From Truepera sp965215315 (GTDB lineage: Bacteria > Deinococcota > Deinococci > Deinococcales > Trueperaceae): a DNA stretch of 64,000 bases. Location: contig CBDCDB010000008.1 of assembly GCA_965215315.1 (NCBI GenBank), positions 1,674,001 through 1,738,000 on the forward strand. Direction: 5' to 3'. The translations under genes were made by a program, and so were the position numbers. Below are positions 15,946 through 24,473 of this stretch, piece after piece (within the stretch, counting starts at the first letter, position 1; each line of letters opens with the position of its first letter). The notes under the pieces were generated by a model that was given only the letters and a program-made list of their open reading frames with translations, did no database searches and had not been told where the DNA came from.

Positions 15946-17154
15946 CTAATCGGTCCAGACGCGGTTGCCCCGACCGTCGGTGCGGCGCAAGAAACCGTCC
16001 TGACCGCCCCGATAGGTGCCTCCCAAAAGTGCGCCGCCTGCCTCACCGCCCAAGTAGAGTTCGCCGCTGCTGTAAGCTACGACCGCGTTCCCATAGTCGT
16101 CGCCCGACGAGCCAATTTGTTTGGTCCAGAGGGCTTGACCGCTGCTGTTATATTTACGGAAGAAGATGTCGCAGCCGCCTGGGTCTACACTGGTCAACTT
16201 TCCACAGGTCGTCCCGGTGACGTAAAGGTTGCCGCTTGTATCGGTTGAAATGCCTCCGGCACTGTCGCGCTCGGTCGTGCCGAAGGTCTTTTGCCACTGC
16301 AATACACCGCCGAGCGTGTATTTTCCGACAACGGCGTCCGTGGTTTCGAGGTCGGGAACGCCGTAAAGGTAAACCACGGACCCCGCGGTGTAGAGGGCGT
16401 CACCAACTATGGCGATGTCCCTGATGGCACCATACGAACTGGTTTCAAACAGTTGCTCACCATTCGGATTGAGCTTGAAGAGGAAGGTATTAAAGTAGTC
16501 GTCGTCCTCATCAATGCCACCCACGTAAACGTTCCCGGCAGCGTCAGTAGCAAGCCCCCCAACCCGTCGTACGTAGTTAGGTCCCTCGTAGGCGCGTGAC
16601 CACAGTAGCAAGCCGCTATAAGAGTATTTGCTGACGAAGGCCACCGCACCAATGTCGGTGTACCTACTACCCGCTAGGTAGACGTTCCCCCGAAAGTCGG
16701 TTGCCACGGAAGCTTCTCCGTCTTCGGACAAGAGTCTACGGCTCCACAAGAGTCTTCCGTCGGCAAGGTACTTGTGAAGGAAGCTGTCCCCGTTGAACGT
16801 GTTGAAGGAGACGTAGACGTTTCCCCCCGGCTGAACGGCGATGTCGCCAGCGTAATCTTCCGAGGCGCTGCCGAGCTGCTGCTTCCAGACCACCCCGCCG
16901 CTGCGGTTGTAGCGCCTCAAGAACATGTCAGATCCGCCCCGGTTAGGGCCATCAAGCGAGCCGTTCGTAACGCCAACGGTGTAAACAGCTCCCAACCCCC
17001 GATCAACTGCAACATCGACAACCGAGTCATCGGCAGCCGTACCCAAACGCTGGGCCGAGAGGTTAACCTGCTCAGTAGGTGAGAGCGGAGCTTGCGAACA
17101 TGCGGCAAGGGTTAGGGAAGCTATTAGGAGTAGGAGAAAACCGCGTTTGAACAT
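15946..17154 (-). CDS. beta-propeller (SBBP-repeat) lipoprotein
   Basis: A 402-residue secreted lipoprotein of unknown function. The start ATG at 17154 has AAGGGG upstream and gives a clean lipoprotein signal, MFKRGFLLLLIASLTLAAC, with cysteine 19 as the lipid site; an upstream in-frame extension to 17217 is hydrophilic and unlikely. The mature part is made of about seven 45-60-residue repeats with the pattern fl-r-KY...G...W.kq.G...D.a..i..D..GNvYv.G, the SBBP type, expected to form a beta-propeller on the cell surface. It lies between mobile-element remnants and carries no CTCGAG site, unlike most neighbours of this size. Confidence 0.82.
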   Translation of the reverse strand: MFKRGFLLLLIASLTLAACSQAPLSPTEQVNLSAQRLGTAADDSVVDVAVDRGLGAVYTVGVTNGSLDGPNRGGSDMFLRRYNRSGGVVWKQQLGSASEDYAGDIAVQPGGNVYVSFNTFNGDSFLHKYLADGRLLWSRRLLSEDGEASVATDFRGNVYLAGSRYTDIGAVAFVSKYSYSGLLLWSRAYEGPNYVRRVGGLATDAAGNVYVGGIDEDDDYFNTFLFKLNPNGEQLFETSSYGAIRDIAIVGDALYTAGSVVYLYGVPDLETTDAVVGKYTLGGVLQWQKTFGTTERDSAGGISTDTSGNLYVTGTTCGKLTSVDPGGCDIFFRKYNSSGQALWTKQIGSSGDDYGNAVVAYSSGELYLGGEAGGALLGGTYRGGQDGFLRRTDGRGNRVWTD

Positions 17155-17344
17155 TGTACACCCCTTCGCGCCCCACGGCGCTGAACGCTGGTTAAGCCTC
17201 TTTCTGTTCTGAAACATATGAGTCGGCGCTACTCTGGGCGGACGCTTACAGCTCTCCTTATACTAAGTTTATAGTGAGAAGATATTAGCATACCCCAATT
17301 CGGGAAAGGCTTGACTGTAAAGAGGAAGAGGGCTGGAATAGTGT

Positions 17345-18171
17345 ATGAGCAAAATTCCAACCCTCAACCAGATTGTAGGCCGGGTAGAGAACATAGGTCT
17401 AGCCAAACGCAAGAGAGCGCTTCAGGGACGCAAACCTCTTTATTCAGACGGTTATATCATCGCCTTAGCTATTTATCAAAAGTTAGCTGGGTTCAAGTAC
17501 GCTCAGCAGATGCTAGAGGTTTTGGCATCATTAGGCAAAGATGTACCCGCAGCTTCTACCTTTGCTGAGCGTAAAGCACTGTTAGTGATGCATATTCTAG
17601 CGGTTAAGCAACTCTGCTCAAGCCAACCGCCACCAAACAACATCTGGATTCAAAAAAGCTCGAGGTTATTGACTTCGCCAGGGCAAACAGAAGCAAGCTA
17701 GTAGGCGATTACGGTTACGACCATATCCATAAACGAGTCTTTTACGGCTTTAGGCTTCATGCTAGCGCTGACGATGAAGGACAGCTTTGCTGTGCGCTGC
17801 TACGACCTGCTCGTGAACACGATGTCGCGGTAGCGCCACGGTTACTTAAAGTTCTCGATTACACTATCGTCACCGCCGATAAAGGTTACATCAGCCAAAA
17901 CCTAAAAGCAGATTTGGACAAACAGGCTGTTCATCTCGTTACGCCTAGAAAAAGCAACCAATTACCTCCACCAGCAGCTGAGCAAAGGCTTTACAAAAAG
18001 CATCGCATCATTGAAACCGTTTTCTCCTCGCTTGACAGATTAGGACTCTCAGATAGACCTTATCGCTCTAGTATTGGCTTGGTGCTTCACATTTATACCA
18101 CTAGCCTCGCTTATCAGTTTAGACAGGCTTTCGCTCTAGTCCTCCTTTTCCAAATTGGCGTTTGCATATGA
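17345..18171 (+). pseudogene. DDE transposase, frameshifted (IS982-like)
   Basis: Two overlapping reading frames together encode one transposase of about 275 residues. The first (17345-17701) begins MSKIPTLNQIVGRV with GRKPLYSDGYIIALAIYQKL; the second, entered about 17655, continues LEVIDFARANRSKLVGDYGY, then TADKGY (second Asp) and IIETVFSSLDR (Glu). The shift is in a run of six A. A minus-one slip there rejoins the frames. It may be a dead gene, a sequencing slip or programmed frameshifting. The IS982-like assignment is from the overall pattern; clear terminal repeats were not found. Confidence 0.75.
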
Positions 18172-18483
18172 GGCTTAATGGTTGCTTAAGTAAAAACCTT
18201 TAGGTCGGTTAGGGCTCGTGCCGATCTCAAAATAGCCGTCTATAACCCTCTGCTCGCTTGGGTGTCCTTTTTGGGTAGCAAACGGGATCATTTTGTTAAT
18301 CTTGTAGAATCTGTTAGTCAAGCTGCTACCGTCAATGCGCACAGTGCTGCTGCGTTGCATGAACGTACAAGCTTCGACCTATAAGCCTTCCAAAAACGGC
18401 TCGGTATACGCACGAACATTGGTATCTACAAACACGTCAACATATTATAAACGCTAAATCCTTTGCCCCGGCTGTAGAGGTTT
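18172..18483. other. gene-free stretch beside the broken transposase
   Basis: Short open frames exist on both strands, the longest about 60 codons, but none has a ribosome site or recognisable product. It is A+T richer than its neighbours and is probably flanking mobile DNA. Confidence 0.35.
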
Positions 18484-19161
18484 CTAGAGCGAGTCGTTCA
18501 AGCTCGGCACATGTAGCCGGTAGTGTCCTCGGCTCCCCTCGACAAACCCCCGCGTCCGTAATTCGGCAAACGCCGTCGAGACCGACACCCGCGTCGCGCT
18601 GACCATCGACGCCAGCTCTTCGTGACGGAGTTCGGTCAGGAGTTCACACCAGCCCTCCCCCAAAGGCGTACCGAAACGCTCAGCTTGCTCTAACAGCACC
18701 CGTGCCAACCGCTGCGGCACCGCGTCGTAGCTATTCGCCAGCTGTTCGCGGCAGCTAAAGAGCTGACCGGCTAAAATTTCAGCAAAACTCAGGGTAAAGG
18801 TCGGGGCGCGCAGAGCCAGCTCGAGAAACTGGTCGCGGCTCATCGGGCAGGTGATGGCGTCGGTCAGGGCCACCGCGTCAACGCGGTAAGCCTGCGTTTC
18901 TTGCAGGAACGCCTCACCGATAAAGTCGTCGGGGCCGCAGATTGCCAAGATACGTTCGTTGCCACCCGCCGCCGCCGTCACCAGCTTGACTTGGCCTTCA
19001 GCGATGACATGCAGACTCGTTGCCGGGTCGCCCAGACGAAAGATGGTCTCGCCACGTTTGTAACGCTTTTCGGGACATACGCGCATAAACATGCCGTAGT
19101 CGCGGCTGTCGATACGTTCGGAAAACTCGGTTCCGTGGACGAACCAGGGTTTACTCACCAC
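18484..19161 (-). CDS. CRP/FNR-family transcriptional regulator
   Basis: A 225-residue DNA-binding regulator. Residues about 30-130 form the cyclic-nucleotide-binding-like barrel (KRGETIFRLGDPATSLHVIAEGQVKL), a long dimer helix follows, and the C-terminal Crp-type helix-turn-helix is ELRHEELASMVSATRVSVSTAFAEL with GHYRLHV as the wing. No cysteine cluster of FNR type is seen, so cAMP or another effector is more likely than an iron-sulfur centre. It starts at GTG (19161 or 19158) with TAAAAC just upstream and may be leaderless. The CRP-type regulators of deinococci are a fair comparison. Confidence 0.88.
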   Translation of the reverse strand: MVSKPWFVHGTEFSERIDSRDYGMFMRVCPEKRYKRGETIFRLGDPATSLHVIAEGQVKLVTAAAGGNERILAICGPDDFIGEAFLQETQAYRVDAVALTDAITCPMSRDQFLELALRAPTFTLSFAEILAGQLFSCREQLANSYDAVPQRLARVLLEQAERFGTPLGEGWCELLTELRHEELASMVSATRVSVSTAFAELRTRGFVEGSRGHYRLHVPSLNDSL

Positions 19162-19580
19162 TGGGTTTTACACGTCATGGTCGCCGCCTTCAGGGTCGTT
19201 TTAGCAGGGTTACTATCAATAGGGGTGTTGATGACATGATTTTGATTGACAGGTGCCTCGCCGGTCTCGAGACTTTCGCTCCGGGTTTCTGTCCCAAAAC
19301 GTGTCCACACAGCGTAAAACATACTCGCTACTGTACCCTCGTATTTGTTGAAGATGATGATAGCCGACACCTGCCTCCAGTATGCACTAACCAGAAAAAG
19401 AGTACGTTGGGCGCAGTACATGTGTACGTGTAGAGCACGGTAAGCGGACGTGAAGCTCGAGGCCGACCAGATATATCTTACCGGGTTCGTCAAATCCTTG
19501 ACGTAACTCGTAGCTGCTCAGCCTCATAATGGTTTTTGAAAGACCGCAAGAAGGCGAGCGGATTCTAGAACGAGGTGATG
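19162..19580. other. intergenic region between divergent genes
   Basis: About 420 bases between the CRP-type gene and the thioredoxin-like gene. I see no convincing ORF. TTGACG occurs at about 19497 and CATAAT about 21 bases after it, a poor promoter match for the rightward operon. A near-palindrome GTACATGTGTAC at about 19420 could be a regulator site. Confidence 0.3.
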
Positions 19581-20108
19581 ATGAAACTGACCGTGCAAGA
19601 TACCGCAAACGCTACTGTAAAGACGCTGGTAAAACTTTCTCTGCTGCTTATCCTAGCACTTGGCGCGTCTGCTTTGGCCCAGGACGTCAGCTGGAAAGAC
19701 TTACCCCTGACTGACGCCCGGACGGGCGAAACATTCACCTTAGGAGGCTTGGAAGGTTACGTTTACGCTGAACCGATGGCGACCTGGTGCAGCAACTGCC
19801 GTCAGCAGCTCGGTAACGTCCGCGACGCAGCAGCAGAGCTTGGTGACGAGGTAACGTTTGTGGCGCTCAGCGTCGAGACGAGCCTCAAAGCCGAAGATCT
19901 GGCCCGCTACGCCGATGAGGAGAGGTTTGACTTTAAGTTTGCGGTGCTCACCCCTGAACTGCTCCGCGCTCTAGCTGCCGAGTTCGGACAATCGGTCGCC
20001 GTACCGCCCTCGACGCCGCACTTCATCATCCGTCCGGACGGCACCACCAGCGAGCTGCTCACAGGATTTAGTGCACCCGACGCGATCGTCGCCGCCGTGC
20101 AGCCGTAG
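19581..20108 (+). CDS. secreted thioredoxin-like protein (TlpA/ResA type)
   Basis: A 175-residue thiol-disulfide oxidoreductase exported by a signal peptide (hydrophobic LVKLSLLLILALGASALA, then AQD). The thioredoxin active site is WCSNC at about residue 70, with a cis-proline region PSTPHFIIRPDG near 150. Start choice is uncertain: ATG at 19581 follows GAGG by 5 bases, with ATG 19578 and GTG 19575 also in frame. The CcdA-like gene 29 bases downstream would supply reducing equivalents across the membrane, so the pair probably works in cytochrome c maturation or extracytoplasmic disulfide reduction. Confidence 0.85.
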   Translation: MKLTVQDTANATVKTLVKLSLLLILALGASALAQDVSWKDLPLTDARTGETFTLGGLEGYVYAEPMATWCSNCRQQLGNVRDAAAELGDEVTFVALSVETSLKAEDLARYADEERFDFKFAVLTPELLRALAAEFGQSVAVPPSTPHFIIRPDGTTSELLTGFSAPDAIVAAVQP

Positions 20109-20137
20109 TTCGGTCAATCAACAGTGACTAATCAACG

Positions 20138-20806
20138 ATGAGTGAACTTTTTGGGGCGTTCCTGTTGGGGAACGCCGCTATTTTAACGAACGTCTGTTTG
20201 TTGCCGCTCTACCCTGGCCTTATCGCCTTTTTAGCGGGCAACGCTGGCAATGAACGGGCCAAACGCGTTACGCCCTGGCTCGGGCTGATGGTGCTCTTAG
20301 GCGTGCTCAGCTTGATGACCCTGGTAGGGTTTTTGCTCTATATCTTGCAAGCGACGTTCGGCGGGGTGCTCGTTTGGCTGTTGCCCGTTATCTACGGCGC
20401 AGTTATCATTTTGGGCGGGCTGATGCTCTTCGGCGTCAATCCCTTTGCCAAGCTCGGCGGCGTCTCGACGCCACTACTGCGTAATCCGCTGGCGAGCGCC
20501 TACCTTTACGGCGTCTTGCTAGGCCCGATGACCTTGCCGTGTACCGGCCCAGTCGTCGTCAGCGCTTTTTTGCTCGGAGCCGGAAGTGCGAGCGCGTTGG
20601 CGAGCAGTCTGTTGTACTTCTTTGTCTTCGGACTCGGTTTTGGCTGGCCCCTCGTCCTGTTACCTTTCGCAGCGATGTCTATGCAGCGGCGCGGCGTAGG
20701 CTGGTTGACCCGGAACCACACGCTGCTTACCCGCGTATCGGGTGTGCTGCTGCTCGGTATCGGTGTGTTCGGTATTGTCACCGAGCTGTTGCCCCAAATA
20801 ACGTAA
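20138..20806 (+). CDS. CcdA-like electron-transfer membrane protein
   Basis: A 222-residue protein of the DsbD/CcdA transmembrane family with six predicted helices. The two membrane cysteines that relay electrons are in NVCLLPLYPG (helix 1) and LPCTGPVVVSAF (helix 4), both with the flanking prolines typical of the family. It moves reducing power from cytoplasmic thioredoxin to the exported thioredoxin-like protein encoded just upstream. The two genes form an apparent operon. Confidence 0.9.
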   Translation: MSELFGAFLLGNAAILTNVCLLPLYPGLIAFLAGNAGNERAKRVTPWLGLMVLLGVLSLMTLVGFLLYILQATFGGVLVWLLPVIYGAVIILGGLMLFGVNPFAKLGGVSTPLLRNPLASAYLYGVLLGPMTLPCTGPVVVSAFLLGAGSASALASSLLYFFVFGLGFGWPLVLLPFAAMSMQRRGVGWLTRNHTLLTRVSGVLLLGIGVFGIVTELLPQIT

Positions 20807-20918
20807 AAGTGACGTAAAACAGCATCGCTACGAGAGGTTGCACCAAGTATCATCTTAGAAGGTGAGTACTATAGCGGTTTTCATAGTTACCGAGCTAGCT
20901 TCTCGCAGCTATCACCTC

Positions 20919-21036
20919 AGAATGTGCGTGCTAGACGGTTTAGTTGAAGGTGAGAGCGTCCGTTCCCAGATGATACCTGCTATAGTCGGTGAATCTCGGG
21001 CTGAGAACGTCCCTGACCAGCTGATACCTGCTGAAA
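20919..21036 (+). repeat. dispersed 66-bp repeat plus a second half-unit
   Basis: A 66-bp unit at 20919-20984 is followed by a partial, diverged second unit (20986-21036) that repeats the last 50 bases, ending GATACCTGCT in both. A nearly identical 66-bp copy (7 mismatches) lies in inverted orientation at 21736-21801, and a diverged one at 31843-31908. Confidence 0.8.
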
Positions 21037-21055
21037 GTAGCGTAAAGAAGCGAAT

Positions 21056-21088
21056 AAGAAAAGAGCCCATTCAAAATGGGCTCTTTTT
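21056..21088. terminator. bidirectional intrinsic terminator
   Basis: AGAGCCCAT and ATGGGCTCT pair over 9 bp with a 5-base loop; A-run before and T-run after let it work in both directions. It lies just past the stop of the DUF302 gene, read leftwards. Confidence 0.9.
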
Positions 21089-21118
21089 ACGGCTTGATTA
21101 GAGTCTGACGCGCGCTGT

Positions 21119-21595
21119 TTAGGGTGCAACCGCCGCGTCTGCAAGTCCGCTGAGGGCAGCGGAGATGTTCATAATCCCTTCGCCCTCGGGGTCTAGGCCG
21201 TGCCGTTCGGCGAGGTAGACCGGGTCGTTATATCCGACGTAGACGGTGCCTTCGTCTTCCCAGACGAGCATCTTTTGCGGTAGGTCGATGGCGACCGTGC
21301 GCGACTCTTGCATCAGTGGGGTTCCGGCTTTCGGATTACCGAAAATCACGAGGTAGGTAGGCGGTAATGTAAGTCCGGCTTTCTCCGCGCTCGCACTGTG
21401 GTCAACTTCAGCGACAATTGTAAGGCCGCCAGTCTCGAGGGCCGCCTCAAGCTGCTCAACGGTTTGCGTAACGTCGTGAGGGCTCTCACTGACGACCATC
21501 CCTTCGACTTCAGGCGCAGCTGACTGGGCGAGGCTTGCTGAAAACCCGGTGACGAGCGCTAGGGCCAGGACGGTGCGGTTTAGGAATACCTTCAT
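21119..21595 (-). CDS. secreted DUF302-domain protein
   Basis: A 158-residue exported protein of unknown function. A signal peptide (MKVFLNRTVLALALVTGFSASLA) precedes a single DUF302 domain: SPHDVTQTVEQLEAALE, GLTIVAEVDHSASAEKAGL, LVIFGNPKAGTPLMQ and YNDPVYLAERHGL are hallmarks. ATG at 21595 was chosen because GTGGAGG lies upstream; the frame is open to 21733 but has no signal. The gene is bracketed by inverted copies of a 66-bp repeat, which is unusual and suggests a movable cassette. Confidence 0.88.
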   Translation of the reverse strand: MKVFLNRTVLALALVTGFSASLAQSAAPEVEGMVVSESPHDVTQTVEQLEAALETGGLTIVAEVDHSASAEKAGLTLPPTYLVIFGNPKAGTPLMQESRTVAIDLPQKMLVWEDEGTVYVGYNDPVYLAERHGLDPEGEGIMNISAALSGLADAAVAP

Positions 21596-21735
21596 TTGTA
21601 ACCTCCACTTACAGATTAGCAGTGAGCGGGGTTTAGCTGCATAGCGTATTTGACGGTCTGAGGGTACGGAGTGCGGTAGTGGCTCGAGCCCCCTACCGGG
21701 TCGTTCTTGCAAACTCAGCAGAACACCCCGCAAAA

Positions 21736-21801
21736 TATAGCAGGTATCATCTGGGAACAGACGCCCTCACGTTCATCTGAACTGTCTAGCACGTACATTC
21801 T
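21736..21801 (-). repeat. dispersed 66-bp repeat, inverted copy
   Basis: Reverse complement of the unit at 20919-20984 with 7 mismatches in 66 positions and no gaps. It lies upstream of the DUF302 gene. The rest of the stretch to the next gene (21802-22011) shows nothing else I can name. Confidence 0.88.
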
Positions 21802-22011
21802 ATAGTGGTAAGTGTAGCCTTCGACTGCTTGGGTGCTATACCGACCGGAACCCCTACGTCCAGACAGTTTAGGGTAGTGCGCGGCCACAACCGAAATGCG
21901 TCCGTGCGGTAAACTTTCAGGATAAACGAGAAGCGTAAAAACGCAGATGAGGCAGCCTATTCGCCTGAGCCTCCAAGCCGTGACCTGTTGGTTCGGCGGG
22001 AGGAATCAGAG

Positions 22012-22572
22012 GTGGGTTTGCCGAAGCGTGTATTTGGTGGACTCGTCCGGCTACCCAAACTGCGCGGCACCGTCTACTTGCTCCTCGATACGTCGGCGAG
22101 CATGTCCGACAGCGGCAAGATGGCGGGGCTCGTGCGCGGCTCCCTGCACCTCTTCGCCGAGGCGCAGAAACGTGACTACGCGGTTGGTATCATCAGGTTT
22201 GCGAACCGCGCCGAACTCCTCTTACGGGCAACGTGCGACGCGGCGCGTTTTCGGGCTCGGTTGGGGACGCTCGAGCCCACCGGACGCACCGCAATGGCCC
22301 ACGCGATTCGCTTAGGAATGCGGCAACTCCAGCGGCGGCCCGGCGATAAAACCCTGCTGCTCGTCACCGACGGTATGCCCAACAGCCGGGAAGCCACGCT
22401 TAACGCGGCGCGGTTGGCACGTGCAGAGGGCATTGCCCTGATCGCCATCGGCATCGGTCATGCAGACGAAGCGTTTTTGGCAGCCCTGACACCGAAGCCG
22501 GAATTCGCCGTAAAGATTGAAACGAGACAGCTCGAGCAAACCTTGGGCGACGCTGCGAAAAGGTTGCCCTAA
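22012..22572 (+). CDS. von Willebrand factor type A domain protein
   Basis: A 186-residue single-domain VWA protein, cytoplasmic by the absence of a signal peptide. The metal-ion adhesion site is complete: DTSASMS (about residue 28), the Thr in PTGRTAMAH (about 88) and the Asp in VTDGMPN (about 116). Start GTG at 22012 fits GGGAGG 8 bases upstream; the frame extends to a TTG at 21988 without a ribosome site. VWA proteins of this size usually partner with a MoxR/RavA-type ATPase or chelatase; none is seen here, so the partner is unknown. Confidence 0.85.
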   Translation: MGLPKRVFGGLVRLPKLRGTVYLLLDTSASMSDSGKMAGLVRGSLHLFAEAQKRDYAVGIIRFANRAELLLRATCDAARFRARLGTLEPTGRTAMAHAIRLGMRQLQRRPGDKTLLLVTDGMPNSREATLNAARLARAEGIALIAIGIGHADEAFLAALTPKPEFAVKIETRQLEQTLGDAAKRLP

Positions 22573-22659
22573 AGGTCAGATGCGGTAGCTAAACCTATAC
22601 ATGAGCCTCACAGTCGTAACGACCCGTTCCGTACAATCTTTCGGCAATCTCTACCTTGC

Positions 22660-22665
22660 TATACT
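22660..22665 (+). promoter_or_regulatory. -10 element for leaderless polyprenyl synthase gene
   Basis: TATACT ends 7 bases before the GTG at 22673. This decides the start codon against an upstream ATG at 22601. Confidence 0.55.
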
Positions 22666-22672
22666 CGGAACC

Positions 22673-23695
22673 GTGACCGTCTCCCTTACTTTTGACTTAG
22701 GGCCTCTATACGCCGAGCTGGACGCCGCTATTTTCCGCGAACTGCCTACTGCCCACACACGGCCTGAACTCAAGCAGTTTTACACGCTGCTGCGGAACTA
22801 CCCGGAGCGTGGTGGCAAACGCCTGCGCGGGCTGCTGCTGCTCTTGTCAACGGCCGCCCACGGCGCACCGTGGCAGAGAGGACTGGGCGTAGCGGCGGCG
22901 CTCGAGCTGTTTCAAAACTGGGTTTTAATTCACGACGACATCGAAGACGACTCCGAAGACCGGCGCGGGCGTCCGGCGCTGCACAAACAGGTCGGCATGC
23001 CCGTCGCGCTCAACGTCGGCGACGCACTGCATATCTATATGTGGCGGACGTTGCTGCGGCAGACCTGGGAGTTAGGTGCAGCGGGAAAGCGTATCGTCGA
23101 AACCTTCGAGGCGATGATCTCGCACACTGCCGAAGGGCAACATCTAGACCTGGCGTGGGTTGCCGAGGGGCGCTTTGACGTGACTGAAGCCGACTATCTG
23201 GCGATGGTGACGCTTAAGTCGGCGTACTACACGGTTGTGGGGCCGCTTACGCTGGGCGCACTTTGCGCGGGTAGTGAACCCGACCCCAGATTGACAGAAG
23301 CGGGTCTAGCACTAGGGGTCGCGTTTCAAATTCGTGACGATGTGCTGAACCTGATGAGCGATGTGTCTTACGGCAAAGAGTTTGCGGGCGACCTTTTCGA
23401 AGGGAAACGCACGCTCGTGCTCGCGCACTTTTTTACCCACGCTGTGCCTGCGCTTCAGGGTGAGGTCAGGGAGCTGTTGGGGAAACCTCGAGGCCAAAAA
23501 ACGCACACCGAAGTTGGGCGAGCGCTTCTGCATTTGCGGGCGACAGGTTCGCTAGCTTACGCGCAAAAGGTTGCCGAAGCGAAAGCTGAAACCGGCCTGA
23601 AGCTCTTGCAAACGTGTCTCGGAGAGTTGCCGGGAAGGGCAGTAGCCGAAGCGATCCTGACGACACTCGCCGAGGTCGCGCAGCGCCGCACTTAG
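22673..23695 (+). CDS. polyprenyl diphosphate synthase
   Basis: Condenses isopentenyl diphosphate with allylic diphosphates; probably geranylgeranyl or longer chains, for carotenoids or quinones. The 340-residue product is all-helical, with GGKRLRGLLL, the first aspartate-rich motif LIHDDIEDDS (DDxxD, about residue 86) and the second, QIRDDVLNL (about 220). GTG at 22673 is preferred: TATACT sits 7 bases upstream, suggesting a leaderless message, and residues before it are not conserved in kind. Chain length cannot be read with confidence; the residues before the first motif (LFQNWVL) are bulky, which favours a shorter product. Confidence 0.88.
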   Translation: MTVSLTFDLGPLYAELDAAIFRELPTAHTRPELKQFYTLLRNYPERGGKRLRGLLLLLSTAAHGAPWQRGLGVAAALELFQNWVLIHDDIEDDSEDRRGRPALHKQVGMPVALNVGDALHIYMWRTLLRQTWELGAAGKRIVETFEAMISHTAEGQHLDLAWVAEGRFDVTEADYLAMVTLKSAYYTVVGPLTLGALCAGSEPDPRLTEAGLALGVAFQIRDDVLNLMSDVSYGKEFAGDLFEGKRTLVLAHFFTHAVPALQGEVRELLGKPRGQKTHTEVGRALLHLRATGSLAYAQKVAEAKAETGLKLLQTCLGELPGRAVAEAILTTLAEVAQRRT

Positions 23696-23869
23696 ATAGT
23701 CGTCAGCAGGTCGTAGCCACAAACTTATCAACATAGTGTCACCGTAAAAGAACTTGCACCGGGCACGTCGCTGACCCAATCTGCCGTAAACGTGTAGAAA
23801 AAGTTACATCTGCCTGCTTTACGGTCAATTTCACGCCGTAAACTGCCTCTAAGCAGCTAACTTAAAGAC

Positions 23870-24454
23870 GTGTATGGACTTATTCGTTGCCCCGTTTGCC
23901 AGAACGCCAGAAGCGGCTATGACGGCCTTTGTAAGCGCTGCGCCGAGAATTTATTTGAGCCGGAAATAGGGCAGTTCGAGCTTTCACTCGGCGTTTACGG
24001 GGGACGGTTGGGACGAGCGGTACGCGCCTACAAGTTTGACGGTGTTAGACAGCTTGGTGGACTTTTTGGGCGTGAGTTGGCCGCTACGCTGGGGAAAACG
24101 GCTTGGCCTATCGATACGCTTTGCGCGGTGCCGCTGCACGTTACACGTTACCTGCACCGAGGTTATAACCAGTCGGCTTTAGTCGCGCAGAGCGCGGCAG
24201 CCTGTAGCGGTCTCCCCTACCGCCCCCTTTTACGGCGTGTCCGCACCACGCAGCAGCAGGCCAAACTCGGCGCAGTTGCGCGTGAAGACAATGTTTCGGG
24301 AGCATTTCATGCTCATCCTCTAAATGGTGAACGCGTGCTGCTTATTGACGACGTGATGACGAGCGGCGCGACCGTAACCGAATGTGCCTTGACGCTTTTG
24401 GGAGCCGGGGCCGAACAGGTCTATGTGGCAACCGTTGCCAGGGCTGCGGCGTAA
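23870..24454 (+). CDS. comF: ComF-family phosphoribosyltransferase-like protein
   Basis: A 194-residue cytoplasmic protein related to the competence factor ComF. N-terminal zinc-binding cysteines CPVC...CKRC (residues about 7-24) are followed by a type I phosphoribosyltransferase fold: RGYNQSALVAQS, QQQAKLGAVARE with the Q/K region, and the PRPP motif VLLIDDVMTSGAT. In B. subtilis and others ComF assists DNA uptake. GTG start has TAACTT 6 bases upstream, so it is likely leaderless. It converges on the dehydrogenase gene 19 bases away. Confidence 0.85.
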   Translation: MYGLIRCPVCQNARSGYDGLCKRCAENLFEPEIGQFELSLGVYGGRLGRAVRAYKFDGVRQLGGLFGRELAATLGKTAWPIDTLCAVPLHVTRYLHRGYNQSALVAQSAAACSGLPYRPLLRRVRTTQQQAKLGAVAREDNVSGAFHAHPLNGERVLLIDDVMTSGATVTECALTLLGAGAEQVYVATVARAAA

Positions 24455-24473
24455 CTGAACTTAACCAGGCGAG

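Noticed and set aside
17215..18173. CATATGAG on both sides of the broken transposase as a target duplication
   Set aside because: The left copy is over 120 bases from the gene and no matching terminal repeats follow the two copies. An 8-base match is likely chance.
18175..18360. 61-codon frame on the reverse strand beside the broken transposase
   Set aside because: No family resemblance and no start signal; a frame of similar quality exists on the other strand.
22601..22672. Upstream ATG for the polyprenyl synthase
   Set aside because: The extra 24 residues contain the -10 box TATACT and are not like the family's N-terminus.
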